Shown here one piece after another: positions 26,699 through 35,841 of a DNA stretch of 64,000 bases. The stretch's first letter is position 1, and each line of letters opens with the position of its first letter. Position numbers and translations under genes: made by a program. Below the pieces are notes generated by a model that saw nothing but the letters and a program-made list of their open reading frames with translations, made no database searches and was not told the origin of the DNA. The stretch is taken from contig NZ_AOLM01000008.1 of the NCBI RefSeq assembly GCF_000337835.1, positions 1 through 64,000 of the forward strand. Direction: 5' to 3'. This DNA is from Haloferax sulfurifontis ATCC BAA-897 (GTDB lineage Archaea; Halobacteriota; Halobacteria; Halobacteriales; Haloferacaceae).

Positions 26699-27832
26699 TT
26701 AGATACCGAGGATGTCTTCGGCGTTCTTGTGTAAGACCGCGTCGCGAAGCTCCTCGTCGAACGCGCGGGACGTGTAGAACCACGTCGGCGGGTCGAGCGT
26801 CTGGTGCGGCCAGTCGCTCGAGTAGATGAACGTGTCCGCCGCCATACTCAGCTCCAGTAGATTCCTCGCTTGTCCGGACCCTCGCGGAAGCGCGAGCGGT
26901 TGGGTCGTCACGTAGATGTTGTCGCGGAGGTATTCGCTCGGGCGCCGGTCAAGGTACTCCTCGCCGTCTTCGTGCTTCCGGGGAGTGATTCTGACGTCGT
27001 CGGGGTGCATCTCGTAGAACTCGTCCATCCGGTAGCGCAGGAACGGGAGCCACCAGTGGCCGCCCTCCTGAAACACGACATCGAGGTCGGGATACCGGTC
27101 GAACACGCCTCGCATAATCATGTTGACGATGTTCACCATCGTGTGGACGGGCCAGTCGAAGCCGAGGACTTCGGTCCACGTCAGCATCTCGTCGCCGACG
27201 TAGGAGTGCTGTGGCCAGTACGCGAGCGACCCGTGCAGGAGTAGTGGAAGGTCGTGTTCGACGAGTGCTTCGAACACCGGCTCGAACTGTTCACTACCCC
27301 ACGGCGTCTTTGGATCGAACCACGAGTACGCGGCGACGATGTTGTCTTCCGACGCGACGCGCTCGATTTCTTCAACCGCGTATTCGGTGTCCCACTTCGG
27401 GACGAGCATCGAGGTGTAGACACCCTCGTCCGCGAAGTTGTCGAGCATGTAATCGTTGCCCGCCTGCACGAGCCCGTTCTTCAGGACCGGATGGTGCTGA
27501 AGTGGGAGGTTGTTGATGCCCGCATTGACGATTGGGTCGTCGATGGCGAACTTCTCGCAGGCCTCGTGGACGTCTTCGGCGTACTCCGCGCGTCCCTGCG
27601 TGAACAGACCCTCGTTGCCTTCTTTGATGCCGTAGGCGGCGTCCCACTTGCCCATAATCGGTGTCGGACCGAACTCAGTCGTCAGCTTGTCTCTGACGAC
27701 GTCGTCTTCCACGTACGATAACAGCTCGTCCTCCAGCGGGTTAACGTGGAAGTCGAGATCAATGACTCGGTCATCGAACGCTTGGTCGGGCACCTCTGCT
27801 TGAGCATCTATTCGGCTAATTGGCGAACCCAT
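26699..27832 (-). CDS. Amidohydrolase-2 family (ACMSD-like) hydrolase/decarboxylase
   Basis: 377-aa metal-dependent TIM-barrel protein of the group that contains aromatic-acid decarboxylases and 2-amino-3-carboxymuconate semialdehyde decarboxylase. Start ATG 27830-27832 (MGSPISRIDA); the frame upstream is not protein-like. Metal-site regions: IDLDFHVNP at residues 24-32, where the usual H-x-H is His29-Val-Asn31; LPLLLHGSLAY; DVVFQEGGHWW; and YSSDWPH near residue 345, with the conserved Asp. Loss of the second His is notable. Paired with the Rieske gene; the context suggests aromatic breakdown. Confidence 0.85.
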   Translation of the reverse strand: MGSPISRIDAQAEVPDQAFDDRVIDLDFHVNPLEDELLSYVEDDVVRDKLTTEFGPTPIMGKWDAAYGIKEGNEGLFTQGRAEYAEDVHEACEKFAIDDPIVNAGINNLPLQHHPVLKNGLVQAGNDYMLDNFADEGVYTSMLVPKWDTEYAVEEIERVASEDNIVAAYSWFDPKTPWGSEQFEPVFEALVEHDLPLLLHGSLAYWPQHSYVGDEMLTWTEVLGFDWPVHTMVNIVNMIMRGVFDRYPDLDVVFQEGGHWWLPFLRYRMDEFYEMHPDDVRITPRKHEDGEEYLDRRPSEYLRDNIYVTTQPLALPRGSGQARNLLELSMAADTFIYSSDWPHQTLDPPTWFYTSRAFDEELRDAVLHKNAEDILGI

Positions 27833-28090
27833 GATGAACAAATGTGATACTCTCGCATAAATAAGTTGTGTGTATTCGCAAATATTTGTTGGCTCCCAAG
27901 TCGGACCGCGCGGGCGAGTGATTCGCGATTCCGGTGACCGCCGAAGCAATAGAGAACTGTACGGTGGACCGCGAACGAGTCGAATCGACGAATGGGACCC
28001 GCTATTGTGGACGAACCGTAACTGGGCAGGCGCATCACGCCTGAACGTGGACTGCTATTGAAATAGGTTATAATTATTTTCTCAGGTAGG

Positions 28091-28097
28091 TTTATCA
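28091..28097 (+). promoter_or_regulatory. TATA-like box of the YjiH-type gene
   Basis: TTTATCA lies 24-30 bases before ATG 28121, the archaeal TATA position for a nearly leaderless transcript. The gene at 28121 shows no clear ribosome-binding site, which fits. Confidence 0.45.
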
Positions 28098-28120
28098 CGG
28101 ACGGAGAACTCTCACGAGTT

Positions 28121-29581
28121 ATGCTCGGTAGCCAAGCATGGGAGAGCGAGGACCACGTATCCGACGCATCGGTGAGGGCCGAGGAGAAGTCGATTTCCGA
28201 TGTAGACTTCAGTCGAAACGGCTGGAGACCGATACTCCGGTTCGTTGTCGCGTTTCTGACTGGAGGGTTCGTCTTCCTGTTTCCCGTACAGTGGAACGGA
28301 CAGACGACGATTCCGCTCGACGTCATCTTGACGCTCATCCAGAACGCATCGATAGCCGCCGTCGAACTGTTCGCACTCGGCATCATCATCGTGGGGGGTG
28401 TGCTGACGACTGTCGCCGACGTCCACTATCGTGGCACGCCGACGTTTAGCCAGCGAACGGTCGACCGGCTGGAGTTGGAGTACTGGCGTACAGCGTCCGT
28501 GTTCGTACTGTTCAGGCTCGCGGCAGTCTTCTTCGCGTTCGCGATTCTGTTCGACGTCGGACCGGCGTGGATGCTTGCGGACCCCATTGTCAACATCGCC
28601 TGGGGCGCACTCGTCATCACGGTCGCGCTCGTGATACCGATCGGCGCCGTCTTCGTCAATCTGCTCGCGGAGCTCGGAGGACTCCAGTTCATCGGTACGC
28701 TGGCACAGCCAGTCATGCGGCCGGCGTTCAAACTCCCCGGGCAGTCAGCGCTCGATAGCGCGGCATCGTGGCTCGGGTCGTTCAGTATCGGCTACTACCT
28801 CACTCGGAACGTCTTCGACCGGGGCGGATACAACAAGCGCGAGGTGTTCGTCATCTACACCTGCTTCGCGACGGCGAACTTAGGGACCGTCGGCGCGGTT
28901 GCGGCCATTCTCGGCCTGCTTCACATCTTTCCGGTCATCGTGCTCCTCTACACCGTTGCGACCCTCGTCGTCGCGGCCATCCTCGTCCGGATTCCACCGC
29001 TCTCGATGGTACCGAACGAGTACATCGCAGAGCCCGACCCAGAGCCTCGGTTTACTGGAACCGTCGGGGAGTATCTACGGTTCGCGTTCAACGAGGGCGT
29101 CTCGACGGCGGCGAACGGCGACTCGATACCCCGCGCGTCGTTTACTGGCTTCATCGATGGGCTGAAGCTTGCCGGTACGGTCGTCGGGTCCGTGTTGACG
29201 ATGTCGATGGTCGTGCTCCTGCTTGAGGCTTACACGCCGGCGTTCCAATATATTGCCGAACCGTTCGTTCCGCTACTGTCTCTGTTCGGGATTCCGGACC
29301 CGAAACTGGCCACTATCGGTATCATCCTCGGCGGAGCGGAGTTCTTCATCGGAAGCACGTTCGTCGTCGAGGCGGACTTAGTCACGCAGGTGTTCGTCCT
29401 CATCGTCACGAGTGCGCAGGCCATCTTCTTTTCTGCACCGGCACCGATGATGGTCGATATGTTCGACGACGTGCCGATGCGCTTTCGCGACCTCTTTCTC
29501 CTCTTGGTCATGCGTACCGCGCTCCTCGTTCCGATTGCCGCGGCGCTGACGCATGCGGCGGACACGCTCGGCCTGATATAG
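28121..29581 (+). CDS. YjiH-family nucleoside-recognition (Gate) membrane protein
   Basis: 486-aa membrane protein with about ten hydrophobic segments. Gate-domain character shows in GSFSIGYYLTRNVFDRGGYN (residues about 220-240), FATANLGTVGAVAAILG (about 250-266), and the C-terminal half with FFIGSTFVVEADLVTQVFVL and FFSAPAPMMVDMF. Proteins of this group are probable permeases of unknown substrate. It diverges from the amidohydrolase gene with 288 bases between them and faces the UspA gene. In this region it is a candidate importer of an organic substrate, but that is inference only. Confidence 0.78.
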   Translation: MLGSQAWESEDHVSDASVRAEEKSISDVDFSRNGWRPILRFVVAFLTGGFVFLFPVQWNGQTTIPLDVILTLIQNASIAAVELFALGIIIVGGVLTTVADVHYRGTPTFSQRTVDRLELEYWRTASVFVLFRLAAVFFAFAILFDVGPAWMLADPIVNIAWGALVITVALVIPIGAVFVNLLAELGGLQFIGTLAQPVMRPAFKLPGQSALDSAASWLGSFSIGYYLTRNVFDRGGYNKREVFVIYTCFATANLGTVGAVAAILGLLHIFPVIVLLYTVATLVVAAILVRIPPLSMVPNEYIAEPDPEPRFTGTVGEYLRFAFNEGVSTAANGDSIPRASFTGFIDGLKLAGTVVGSVLTMSMVVLLLEAYTPAFQYIAEPFVPLLSLFGIPDPKLATIGIILGGAEFFIGSTFVVEADLVTQVFVLIVTSAQAIFFSAPAPMMVDMFDDVPMRFRDLFLLLVMRTALLVPIAAALTHAADTLGLI

Positions 29582-29649
29582 CCCGGCCGGCGCTTGATAG
29601 TCGGCGCGCTCGAATCGCGGTGAAAAATCGTGCAGAGGTTTCTCCCGTC

Positions 29650-30042
29650 TCAATCGGTCGTCTCAATGAGGACCGGTCGCTCCGACTTCAGGAGCACGTC
29701 CTGTGACACGCTCCCGAAGAGTGCTTTCCCAGCGGGTGACCTCTTCCGACCGGCGAGACTGATGATGTCGGCGTCGATACGCTCTGACATCTCGAGGATG
29801 CTTTGAACCGCATCCCCGCTCGACTGTTCGACTTCGACCGCAAACCCTGCCGCCTCGAGGTCATCGAGGGCCGCCGTGACCGACTTGAGATTCCTCGCGT
29901 CGGCTCCGTCGTCGTCCGTACGGAAGACGTGCAACACGGAGAGGTGAGTGTCCTCGCTCTGGAGCGGGAGACCGGTTATGGTTTTGGCTTGTTTTTTCGC
30001 CCGTTCGACATCCGTGTCGACTGCAAGTAGAATCGTTGTCAT
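29650..30042 (-). CDS. Universal stress protein (UspA family)
   Basis: 130-aa single UspA domain. Start ATG 30040-30042 gives MTTILLAVDTDVERAKKQAK, the usual first strand; the upstream frame extension is Arg-rich and left out. The end GKALFGSVSQDVLLKSERPV is the UspA nucleotide-binding loop and last strand; the loop glycine pattern is present but slightly divergent, so ATP binding is likely rather than certain. It lies between the YjiH-like gene and the FAH gene and may be co-regulated with the latter. Confidence 0.85.
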   Translation of the reverse strand: MTTILLAVDTDVERAKKQAKTITGLPLQSEDTHLSVLHVFRTDDDGADARNLKSVTAALDDLEAAGFAVEVEQSSGDAVQSILEMSERIDADIISLAGRKRSPAGKALFGSVSQDVLLKSERPVLIETTD

Positions 30043-30300
30043 GGTTTCGCTGTCGAGTGACGTCGAGCGATTGGCTCGCAATCGCTTTCCGCCACTCGCA
30101 CGACCATACGAATGGTATCTTATGACATAGTTCTTTGTGCCGGCTCTCGAAGCCCGAGAGCGTCTTGAGACTCACGTCACCCCGAGAGTGGTGAGTACGC
30201 CTATCGGTATTGGCCCGTATTCGTGCTCTCCGATACGCTTCGCTACGTCTCGCGACGCTCGTCGGACGCAAAAAAGAACGTGGCGCTCCGTACTGCGACG

Positions 30301-31170
30301 TTACCGGCCGCCTTTCTGGACGTTCACGTCGGCGAAAGATAGGTCCCGTTGCGTGACGTCGATGGTCATCGACCCGATACGCTCAATCTCGGCCTCGACG
30401 ATATCGCCGTCGTTGAGTTCGCTCACGCCTTCTGGCGTTCCCGTCGTGACGATGTCGCCGGCTTCGAGCGTCGCGCCGATACTCGCGTACTGAACGATGT
30501 CCGCACAGGTGTAGACCATGTCGTTGGTGTTCGCGTCCTGGCGCGTCTCCCCGTTGAGGTCGAGTTGCATGTCCAGGTCCTGCGGGTCGTCAATCTCGTC
30601 CGCGGTGACGACGTTTGGGCCGACAACGGTGAACGTGTCGTAGGACTTCCGGTTCGACCGGTCCTGGTCGCCGCGAACCGAGATGTCGAGCAGGATAGTG
30701 TACCCGAAGATGTTGTCCCAGGCCTCGTCGGAATCGACGTCCTTGGTGTCCTCGCCCATCACGAACGCGAGTTCGATTTCGTGGTCGACGCGACGGTCGT
30801 CGAACGGCAGTTCGATGCCGTGGTCCGGCCCGACGACGCTCGACGGCGCTTTGAGGAAGTACCCCTTGTCCTCGATTGAGAACCACTCGTCGGTGGTGAT
30901 GTCCTTGTCCGCCATGGCTTCCTCGATGTGGTTCTCGTAGTTCAGGGGTGCCGCGATGACCTTGCCGGGGCGCTTTACCGGCGACTTGATCTCGACTTCG
31001 CGTCCATCGTAGTCCGGTTCGGCGTCGACGTATTCGCTGGCATCGTAGTCGCCGTTGATGTACTCGACGAGCGGGTCATCGGTTCCGAGTCCGAGGCGGT
31101 CGGTGAGGTCGACGATGCCGTCGTTAGTCAACAGTCCCAGGTGTCCCTGGTCGAATCTGACGAATCGCAT
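30301..31170 (-). CDS. Fumarylacetoacetate hydrolase-family protein (probable fumaryl/maleylpyruvate hydrolase)
   Basis: 289-aa enzyme hydrolysing a C-C bond of an acylpyruvate. The metal ligands of the FAH fold are visible in RRVDHEIELAFVMG (Glu131 and Glu133), with a later ligand in the segment ILLDISVRGDQDR, the family's n-D-v-(S/T)-a-R-d region. The C-terminal GDIVTTGTPEGVSELNDGD is the standard FAH end pattern. As the last gene of the gentisate run it most likely splits fumarylpyruvate or maleylpyruvate into pyruvate and fumarate/malate. It starts 117 bases after the upstream oxidoreductase stop. Confidence 0.88.
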   Translation of the reverse strand: MRFVRFDQGHLGLLTNDGIVDLTDRLGLGTDDPLVEYINGDYDASEYVDAEPDYDGREVEIKSPVKRPGKVIAAPLNYENHIEEAMADKDITTDEWFSIEDKGYFLKAPSSVVGPDHGIELPFDDRRVDHEIELAFVMGEDTKDVDSDEAWDNIFGYTILLDISVRGDQDRSNRKSYDTFTVVGPNVVTADEIDDPQDLDMQLDLNGETRQDANTNDMVYTCADIVQYASIGATLEAGDIVTTGTPEGVSELNDGDIVEAEIERIGSMTIDVTQRDLSFADVNVQKGGR

Positions 31171-31287
31171 ACTACTTGATTTACTCAGTATGGTTATAAA
31201 GCATGCTGTTCGAGAAAATCTGCGAAGAGCAGGTCTCGACGAGTCAACGCCGAGTAGCGGGTCTGTACGAAACCCCTACGCGCCCTG

Positions 31288-34200
31288 TTAGTTGGAGAGA
31301 CAGTAGTCGAGTAGTTCGACCGGGGTCGGCGGCTCTTCGCGGTCGAGTTCAGTTCCAGACAACGAGCTTTCGGTGGTGACTGCTTCGATACGGTCGTCGC
31401 TGAGTTGCGTCCGGCAGGACGTTCCGGGGGCCGTGACGGCAGTCGCCTCACTCGCCTCGATCTGCTCGAACAAGATTTCACCGATCGACTTGCTGAGTGA
31501 GTAATGCTCGGCCTCGTAGCCGAAGCTCCCGGCCATTCCGCAACAGCCCGAATCCAACGGGTCGACCTCGTAGCCGGCGCGCCGGAGGACACCGACGGCG
31601 TGGTGGTCTTTCTTCACCGCCTTCTGGTGGCAGTGACCGTGGTAGGCGACCGATTCAGTCGTCGGCTCCCAGTCGACGTTCTCGCCGAGCCGGAAGGCGT
31701 CGAGGTATTCGCAAACTCCGTAGGCGTTCGCCGCGAGGGATTCGACGGCGGGGCCGTCGCATAAGTCGAGCGCGTCAGACTGGAACATCACCGCGTCGGA
31801 CGGCTCGGCGAGGACGACGTCCCAGCCGTCTCTGACGTACGGTGCGAGTTCCGCGACGTTGCTTTCGACCGCGTCGCGCGACTTCTCGACGAACCCCTTC
31901 GAGAGCGCCGGGCGACCGCTATCGGTGTGCTCGGCGACCCTGACGTGGACGCCGGCGGCCTCCAGGACACGAACCGTCGCTTTTCCGACCTCCGTGTGAC
32001 TGTAGTTGGTGTAGCTGTCCACGAAGAAGACCGCCTTCCGCTCGGCGTCGCTCTCGGCGACGCGCGCGCCGCCGCGGCTCTCGAACCAATCACGTACCGT
32101 CTCACGTTGGAACTCCGGAAGCGCCCGCTCGCGTGCGATTCCGAGCGTCTTCTCCGCAATCGTTCTCGCTCTCGGAATCGACTGTGCGAGATTCGAAATC
32201 GGGGCGAGCGCGCTCCCGAGGGGAGCCAATGCGTCGAAGTTCGCAAAGAGCTTGTCGCGGAGGCTCGACCCGTGTTCTTGGTGACGCGCGTGCATGACCT
32301 CGGTCTTCAGTTTCGCCATGTCGACTTCGCTCGGACAGTCGCGGGCACATCCCTTACAGCCGATACAGAGGTCGAGCACCTCCTCGGCGAACTCGTCGTC
32401 CGTCGGGTCGTCGGGCAGGTCCCCACTCATCGCCTGCCGAAGGAGATTCGCGCGCCCCCGCGTCGTCGTAATCTCTTCGTCGGCGGCGCGGTACGTCGGA
32501 CACATCACGCCCCCGGACGTGTCTTGGCCACCACGACACCCACCACAGCCGTGGCAGAGTTCGACCATCCCCTGCATGCCGTTTTCGTTCTCCCAGTTGA
32601 GCGATGGCTCGAATCCGGCGTCGTAGCTGTACTCGCCGTCGTATCGGAGATGCTCGGTCATATCGTGGTCGCCACAGACGTTGCCGGGGTTGAGCAACCA
32701 GTCGGGGTCGAACGCGGTCTTCAGGTCACGGAAGGCGTTCCAGAGCGCGTCACCGTACAGTTTGCGGTTCCATTGCGTCCGCGCGCGACCGTCCCCGTGT
32801 TCGCCGGAGACGCTCCCGCCGAGTTCGACCACGAAGTCGGTCACAGCGTCGGCAATCTCGACCATGTCCCGCCGGTCCGCCGCGGCTTTCGTGTTCACGA
32901 GCGGGCGGACGTGCAAGACGCCCGGACCGGCGTGAGCGTAAAATGCCGCGTCGACGTCGCGGTCCTTGGCTTCGAGCAACGTTTGGAAACGTTCGACGAA
33001 CTCGGGGAGGTGCTCCGGTGGAATCGCACAATCCTCGATGAAACTGATGTGTTTCTCGTCGGATGTCCGAGAGAGCAGGATGGGGAGGCCGGCTTTCCGA
33101 AGCTTCCAGAACTGTTCTCTGTCGGCCTCGCTGTGCGCTTCCACCCCGGCGAACGAGAACGGCTGTTCGGTGTCGGGGCGGTCCTCCAGCTGTTCTGCGT
33201 GCCCCGCTCCCTCGGAGACGCGGTCGGCGAGGAGCCCCGCGGTCAGCGCCCGTGCGTGAGCCTCGTCCTCGGCGTAAAACTCCACGAGCAGTCCCGCCTG
33301 TGCGTCGTCCGGGACGGGCGCGGCAATCTCCTCGAAATCGGCGGTTCCCCGCGCCAACCCGATGAGGACGTCGTCGATGAGTTCGACGGCCGCGGGGTCG
33401 TGTTCGAGGACGTACTGCACGTCGGTCACGGCGTCGAGCACGCTCTCGTAGAACAGCAGTGAGACCGCCTTCGTCTCGGGGACCGGCTCTAAGGCGACCG
33501 TGGCTTCGGTGACGACCGCTAACGTCCCTTCGCTCCCCGCCATGAGGCGCGCGAGGTTGACCGTCCCCGCCTCGGCTTCTTCCACGAGAGCGTCGAGGTT
33601 GTACCCGGACACGTTGCGTTTCAACTCGGGGAACCGCGCTCTGACCTCGTCGGCTTCGTCGTCGACGACGCGAACGACTTCGGCGTACACGCGTTGGAGA
33701 AGCGTGCCGTCGCTGTCGGCGCGCTCTCGGAGTTCATCGAGGTCCGTGTCGCCGAGCGTTGCGACCGTTCCGTCGGCCAAGACGACCTCACACTCCTCGA
33801 CGTACGCGTCGGTCTTCCCGTACTCGAGCGAGTGCGCGCCGGTCGAGTTGTTTCCGATGGCACCGCCGATGACGCTCCTGTCGCCGGCCGCGGGGTCAGG
33901 TGCGAACTTCAGTTCGTGCGAGGACAGCGCCTCGTTGAGTTCCGCGAGGACGACGCCGGATTGCACCTGCGCGCGCCGGGCATCCGCATCGACCGACACG
34001 ATGGTGTCCATGTGCCGGGTGAAGTCGAGGACGACGGCCTCGTTGACCGCCTGTCCGGCCAGACTCGTTCCAGCACCACGGGGGAGGACCGGGATTCCCC
34101 GTCCGGAGCAGTAAGAGACGACGGCGGCGGTGTCCTCGGTCGACGTCGGGAATACGACGCCGATGGGCGTCTCTTCGTACGCACTCGCGTCGGTCGCATA

Positions 34201-34362
34201 CAACTGCCGCGTGTACGTGTCGAACCGAACGTCGCCATCGACTCGCTCTCGGAGGTCGGAGACGAGCGCCGGCCGCTTGACGTCGTTCGACGCGTGGTCG
34301 TAGTCCGGCCGTTCGTCGGTGTGATCGGCAGACGTGCCGCGTTGGTCTAGACGGTTACTCAT
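31288..34362 (-). CDS. FAD/Fe-S oxidoreductase, D-lactate dehydrogenase-like fusion
   Basis: 1024-aa fusion. Residues about 30-290 are an FAD_binding_4 domain (VLPRGAGTSLAGQAVN, SVIGGAIGNNSTGAHS); about 290-560 an FAD-oxidase C domain (HAGPGVLHVRP, GSVSGEHGDGRARTQW). Then come two Fe-S clusters in a HdrC/GlpC-like part (LCHGCGGCRGG and LCIGCKGCARDCP) and two CCG-like motifs (GHCHQKAVKK, DSGCCGMAG) near the C-terminus. It resembles archaeal-type D-2-hydroxyacid dehydrogenases passing electrons to the membrane pool. Start ATG 34362 overlaps the small zinc-finger gene by 8 bases. In this operon it may oxidise a 2-hydroxyacid product or feed electrons from aromatic catabolism. Confidence 0.9.
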   Translation of the reverse strand: MSNRLDQRGTSADHTDERPDYDHASNDVKRPALVSDLRERVDGDVRFDTYTRQLYATDASAYEETPIGVVFPTSTEDTAAVVSYCSGRGIPVLPRGAGTSLAGQAVNEAVVLDFTRHMDTIVSVDADARRAQVQSGVVLAELNEALSSHELKFAPDPAAGDRSVIGGAIGNNSTGAHSLEYGKTDAYVEECEVVLADGTVATLGDTDLDELRERADSDGTLLQRVYAEVVRVVDDEADEVRARFPELKRNVSGYNLDALVEEAEAGTVNLARLMAGSEGTLAVVTEATVALEPVPETKAVSLLFYESVLDAVTDVQYVLEHDPAAVELIDDVLIGLARGTADFEEIAAPVPDDAQAGLLVEFYAEDEAHARALTAGLLADRVSEGAGHAEQLEDRPDTEQPFSFAGVEAHSEADREQFWKLRKAGLPILLSRTSDEKHISFIEDCAIPPEHLPEFVERFQTLLEAKDRDVDAAFYAHAGPGVLHVRPLVNTKAAADRRDMVEIADAVTDFVVELGGSVSGEHGDGRARTQWNRKLYGDALWNAFRDLKTAFDPDWLLNPGNVCGDHDMTEHLRYDGEYSYDAGFEPSLNWENENGMQGMVELCHGCGGCRGGQDTSGGVMCPTYRAADEEITTTRGRANLLRQAMSGDLPDDPTDDEFAEEVLDLCIGCKGCARDCPSEVDMAKLKTEVMHARHQEHGSSLRDKLFANFDALAPLGSALAPISNLAQSIPRARTIAEKTLGIARERALPEFQRETVRDWFESRGGARVAESDAERKAVFFVDSYTNYSHTEVGKATVRVLEAAGVHVRVAEHTDSGRPALSKGFVEKSRDAVESNVAELAPYVRDGWDVVLAEPSDAVMFQSDALDLCDGPAVESLAANAYGVCEYLDAFRLGENVDWEPTTESVAYHGHCHQKAVKKDHHAVGVLRRAGYEVDPLDSGCCGMAGSFGYEAEHYSLSKSIGEILFEQIEASEATAVTAPGTSCRTQLSDDRIEAVTTESSLSGTELDREEPPTPVELLDYCLSN

Positions 34363-34534
34363 GGGCAATGGACTCGTCAAATATCTCTGAGGAGTCGAAC
34401 AGTTCGCGGCAGTCCTCGCACACCATCCGGTCTTGAATGGCGTACTCCCACAGTTTTCCGCCACAGTTCAGGCAGTCGAAGTGCGCTCGGACAAATGGGT
34501 TTGCCTGCGCGTAGAGGTTCTTGAACTCCGCCAT
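34355..34534 (-). CDS. Small zinc-finger protein in the gentisate operon
   Basis: 59-aa protein found by reading the minus strand in the third frame from ATG 34532-34534 (MAEFKNLYAQANPFVRAHFD) to TAA 34355-34357. Two paired-cysteine knuckles, CLNCGG and CEDC, about 17 residues apart, form a classic four-Cys zinc ribbon. The acidic tail ends ESIAHE. It overlaps the start of the large oxidoreductase by 8 bases and follows the dioxygenase by 118 bases, so it belongs to the same transcript. Such haloarchaeal mini zinc fingers are often regulators or chaperone-like adaptors; the role here is unknown. Confidence 0.8.
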   Translation of the reverse strand: MAEFKNLYAQANPFVRAHFDCLNCGGKLWEYAIQDRMVCEDCRELFDSSEIFDESIAHE

Positions 34535-34652
34535 ACACGTTCTCGTGGCGCGGAGTACATAAGCCTACCACCTGCAGTAAAACAACGTATGAAATATCGC
34601 TCAGCAGTACAGCTGTCGTCCGTAGTGCTTGAACGCTCGCCGAAAGCCCCTA

Positions 34653-35726
34653 TTACTGTGGTGCCGCCTCGGCGTAGAGGTTGAACGCCTCGAACACGGG
34701 ACGGTCGGTCATCCCGAGGAGGATGGCGTCCCCGTCAGGCTCGTGGTGGTGAATCTCGTCCGGGGCGACGACGAACACATCCCACTGACTCCACTCCAGC
34801 GCCTCGTCGCCGACGTGCGTCGCGCCTTCACCCTCGATGACGAAGTACACCTCGGTCGCGTTGTGGAAGTGCGGGTCGGTCTCCGCTTGGAGCAACTGCG
34901 CGCGGAACGACATCGTCGGGAACAGCGGCGGCTCTCCCGACGCCGGGTTGACGTACGAGAGACTGTAGCCGTCGTGCGGGTCTGGGGTGTCGTTGTCGGC
35001 GCGCTGGCGGAGCGCTTCCAGGGTGTCGTCCCACCCGAACCGGTAGGGCGGCGTCGCCTCGAATTTACCCTCGAACGGACCGGGGATGCCGTCTCGCTTC
35101 GTCTCGTCGTAATCGCGGGCTCGACCGTACTGGGATTCCCAGTACCCCGGCGTCTTCGTGACCGGCTGACGAGTCAGTTCGTGATACTCGAAGGTGTTTT
35201 TCGCGTTGAGCGAATCGAGGACGAGCGGGAGGTCGAGCACGTCGAGCCACGCCGCCGTCTCGTCGCCGTCGTTGACGTGGTCGTGCCACTCCCACTGCGG
35301 CGTCGTGATGAGGTCGTTGTCCTTCATCGGGAACTCCTCGCCCGCGACCACCGTCTTCATGTCCTCGTGCCCGTCGATAGTGAATCGAAGCGCGTTCGCC
35401 CCGTGTCGGTGCGCAGGTGCCGTCTCACCCGGCGAAACCGTTTGAATCCCGACGTAGATGGTGTTCGAGATGGCGTTCGCCGTGTTGATTGGAACGGCGA
35501 CGCGCCGCTGGAACCCCGGCGGGAGGTCGGCAATCGGAACATCGTCCTCGATGGCGTCGATAGCGGTCTGGACGTCTTCCCACTTCCAGACGTCCGACTC
35601 GGGGTCGTCGAGGACGTGACCCATGTCGTCTTCGACTTCCCACAGCGGACGGAGGTCGTGTTCCTCGAGGATACTTCGCGTCCCAGCACTCATCTCTAAG
35701 AGGTCTTTTGGCTCTTGCCGTGCCAT
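34653..35726 (-). CDS. gdoA: Gentisate 1,2-dioxygenase
   Basis: 357-aa bicupin non-haem Fe(II) enzyme that opens the ring of gentisate (2,5-dihydroxybenzoate) to maleylpyruvate. The N-terminal cupin holds the metal site: His106 and His108 in PAHRHGANALRFTIDGH, with WEWHDH further on. The C-terminal cupin has DPHFHNATEVYFVIEGEG. Start ATG 35724-35726 (MARQEPKDLL) rather than the longer Arg-rich frame. Length fits family members, including the known haloarchaeal gentisate dioxygenase from Haloferax sp. D1227. It heads the minus-strand run and diverges from the SLC13-type transporter. Confidence 0.93.
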   Translation of the reverse strand: MARQEPKDLLEMSAGTRSILEEHDLRPLWEVEDDMGHVLDDPESDVWKWEDVQTAIDAIEDDVPIADLPPGFQRRVAVPINTANAISNTIYVGIQTVSPGETAPAHRHGANALRFTIDGHEDMKTVVAGEEFPMKDNDLITTPQWEWHDHVNDGDETAAWLDVLDLPLVLDSLNAKNTFEYHELTRQPVTKTPGYWESQYGRARDYDETKRDGIPGPFEGKFEATPPYRFGWDDTLEALRQRADNDTPDPHDGYSLSYVNPASGEPPLFPTMSFRAQLLQAETDPHFHNATEVYFVIEGEGATHVGDEALEWSQWDVFVVAPDEIHHHEPDGDAILLGMTDRPVFEAFNLYAEAAPQ

Positions 35727-35841
35727 ACCACGCCGTTGGGACAGTTTCGCAATAAGTCTATGGGGAGCCGACCGGGTCGGCCGGCGACCGCGAAACACTC
35801 CCGATAGAATCATTGATGTCGGCTCTGTCTACCGACACACA

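Noticed and set aside
31927-33462. 511-codon plus-strand open frame
   Set aside because: Antisense to the FAD/Fe-S oxidoreductase, which has clear domains; shadow composition.
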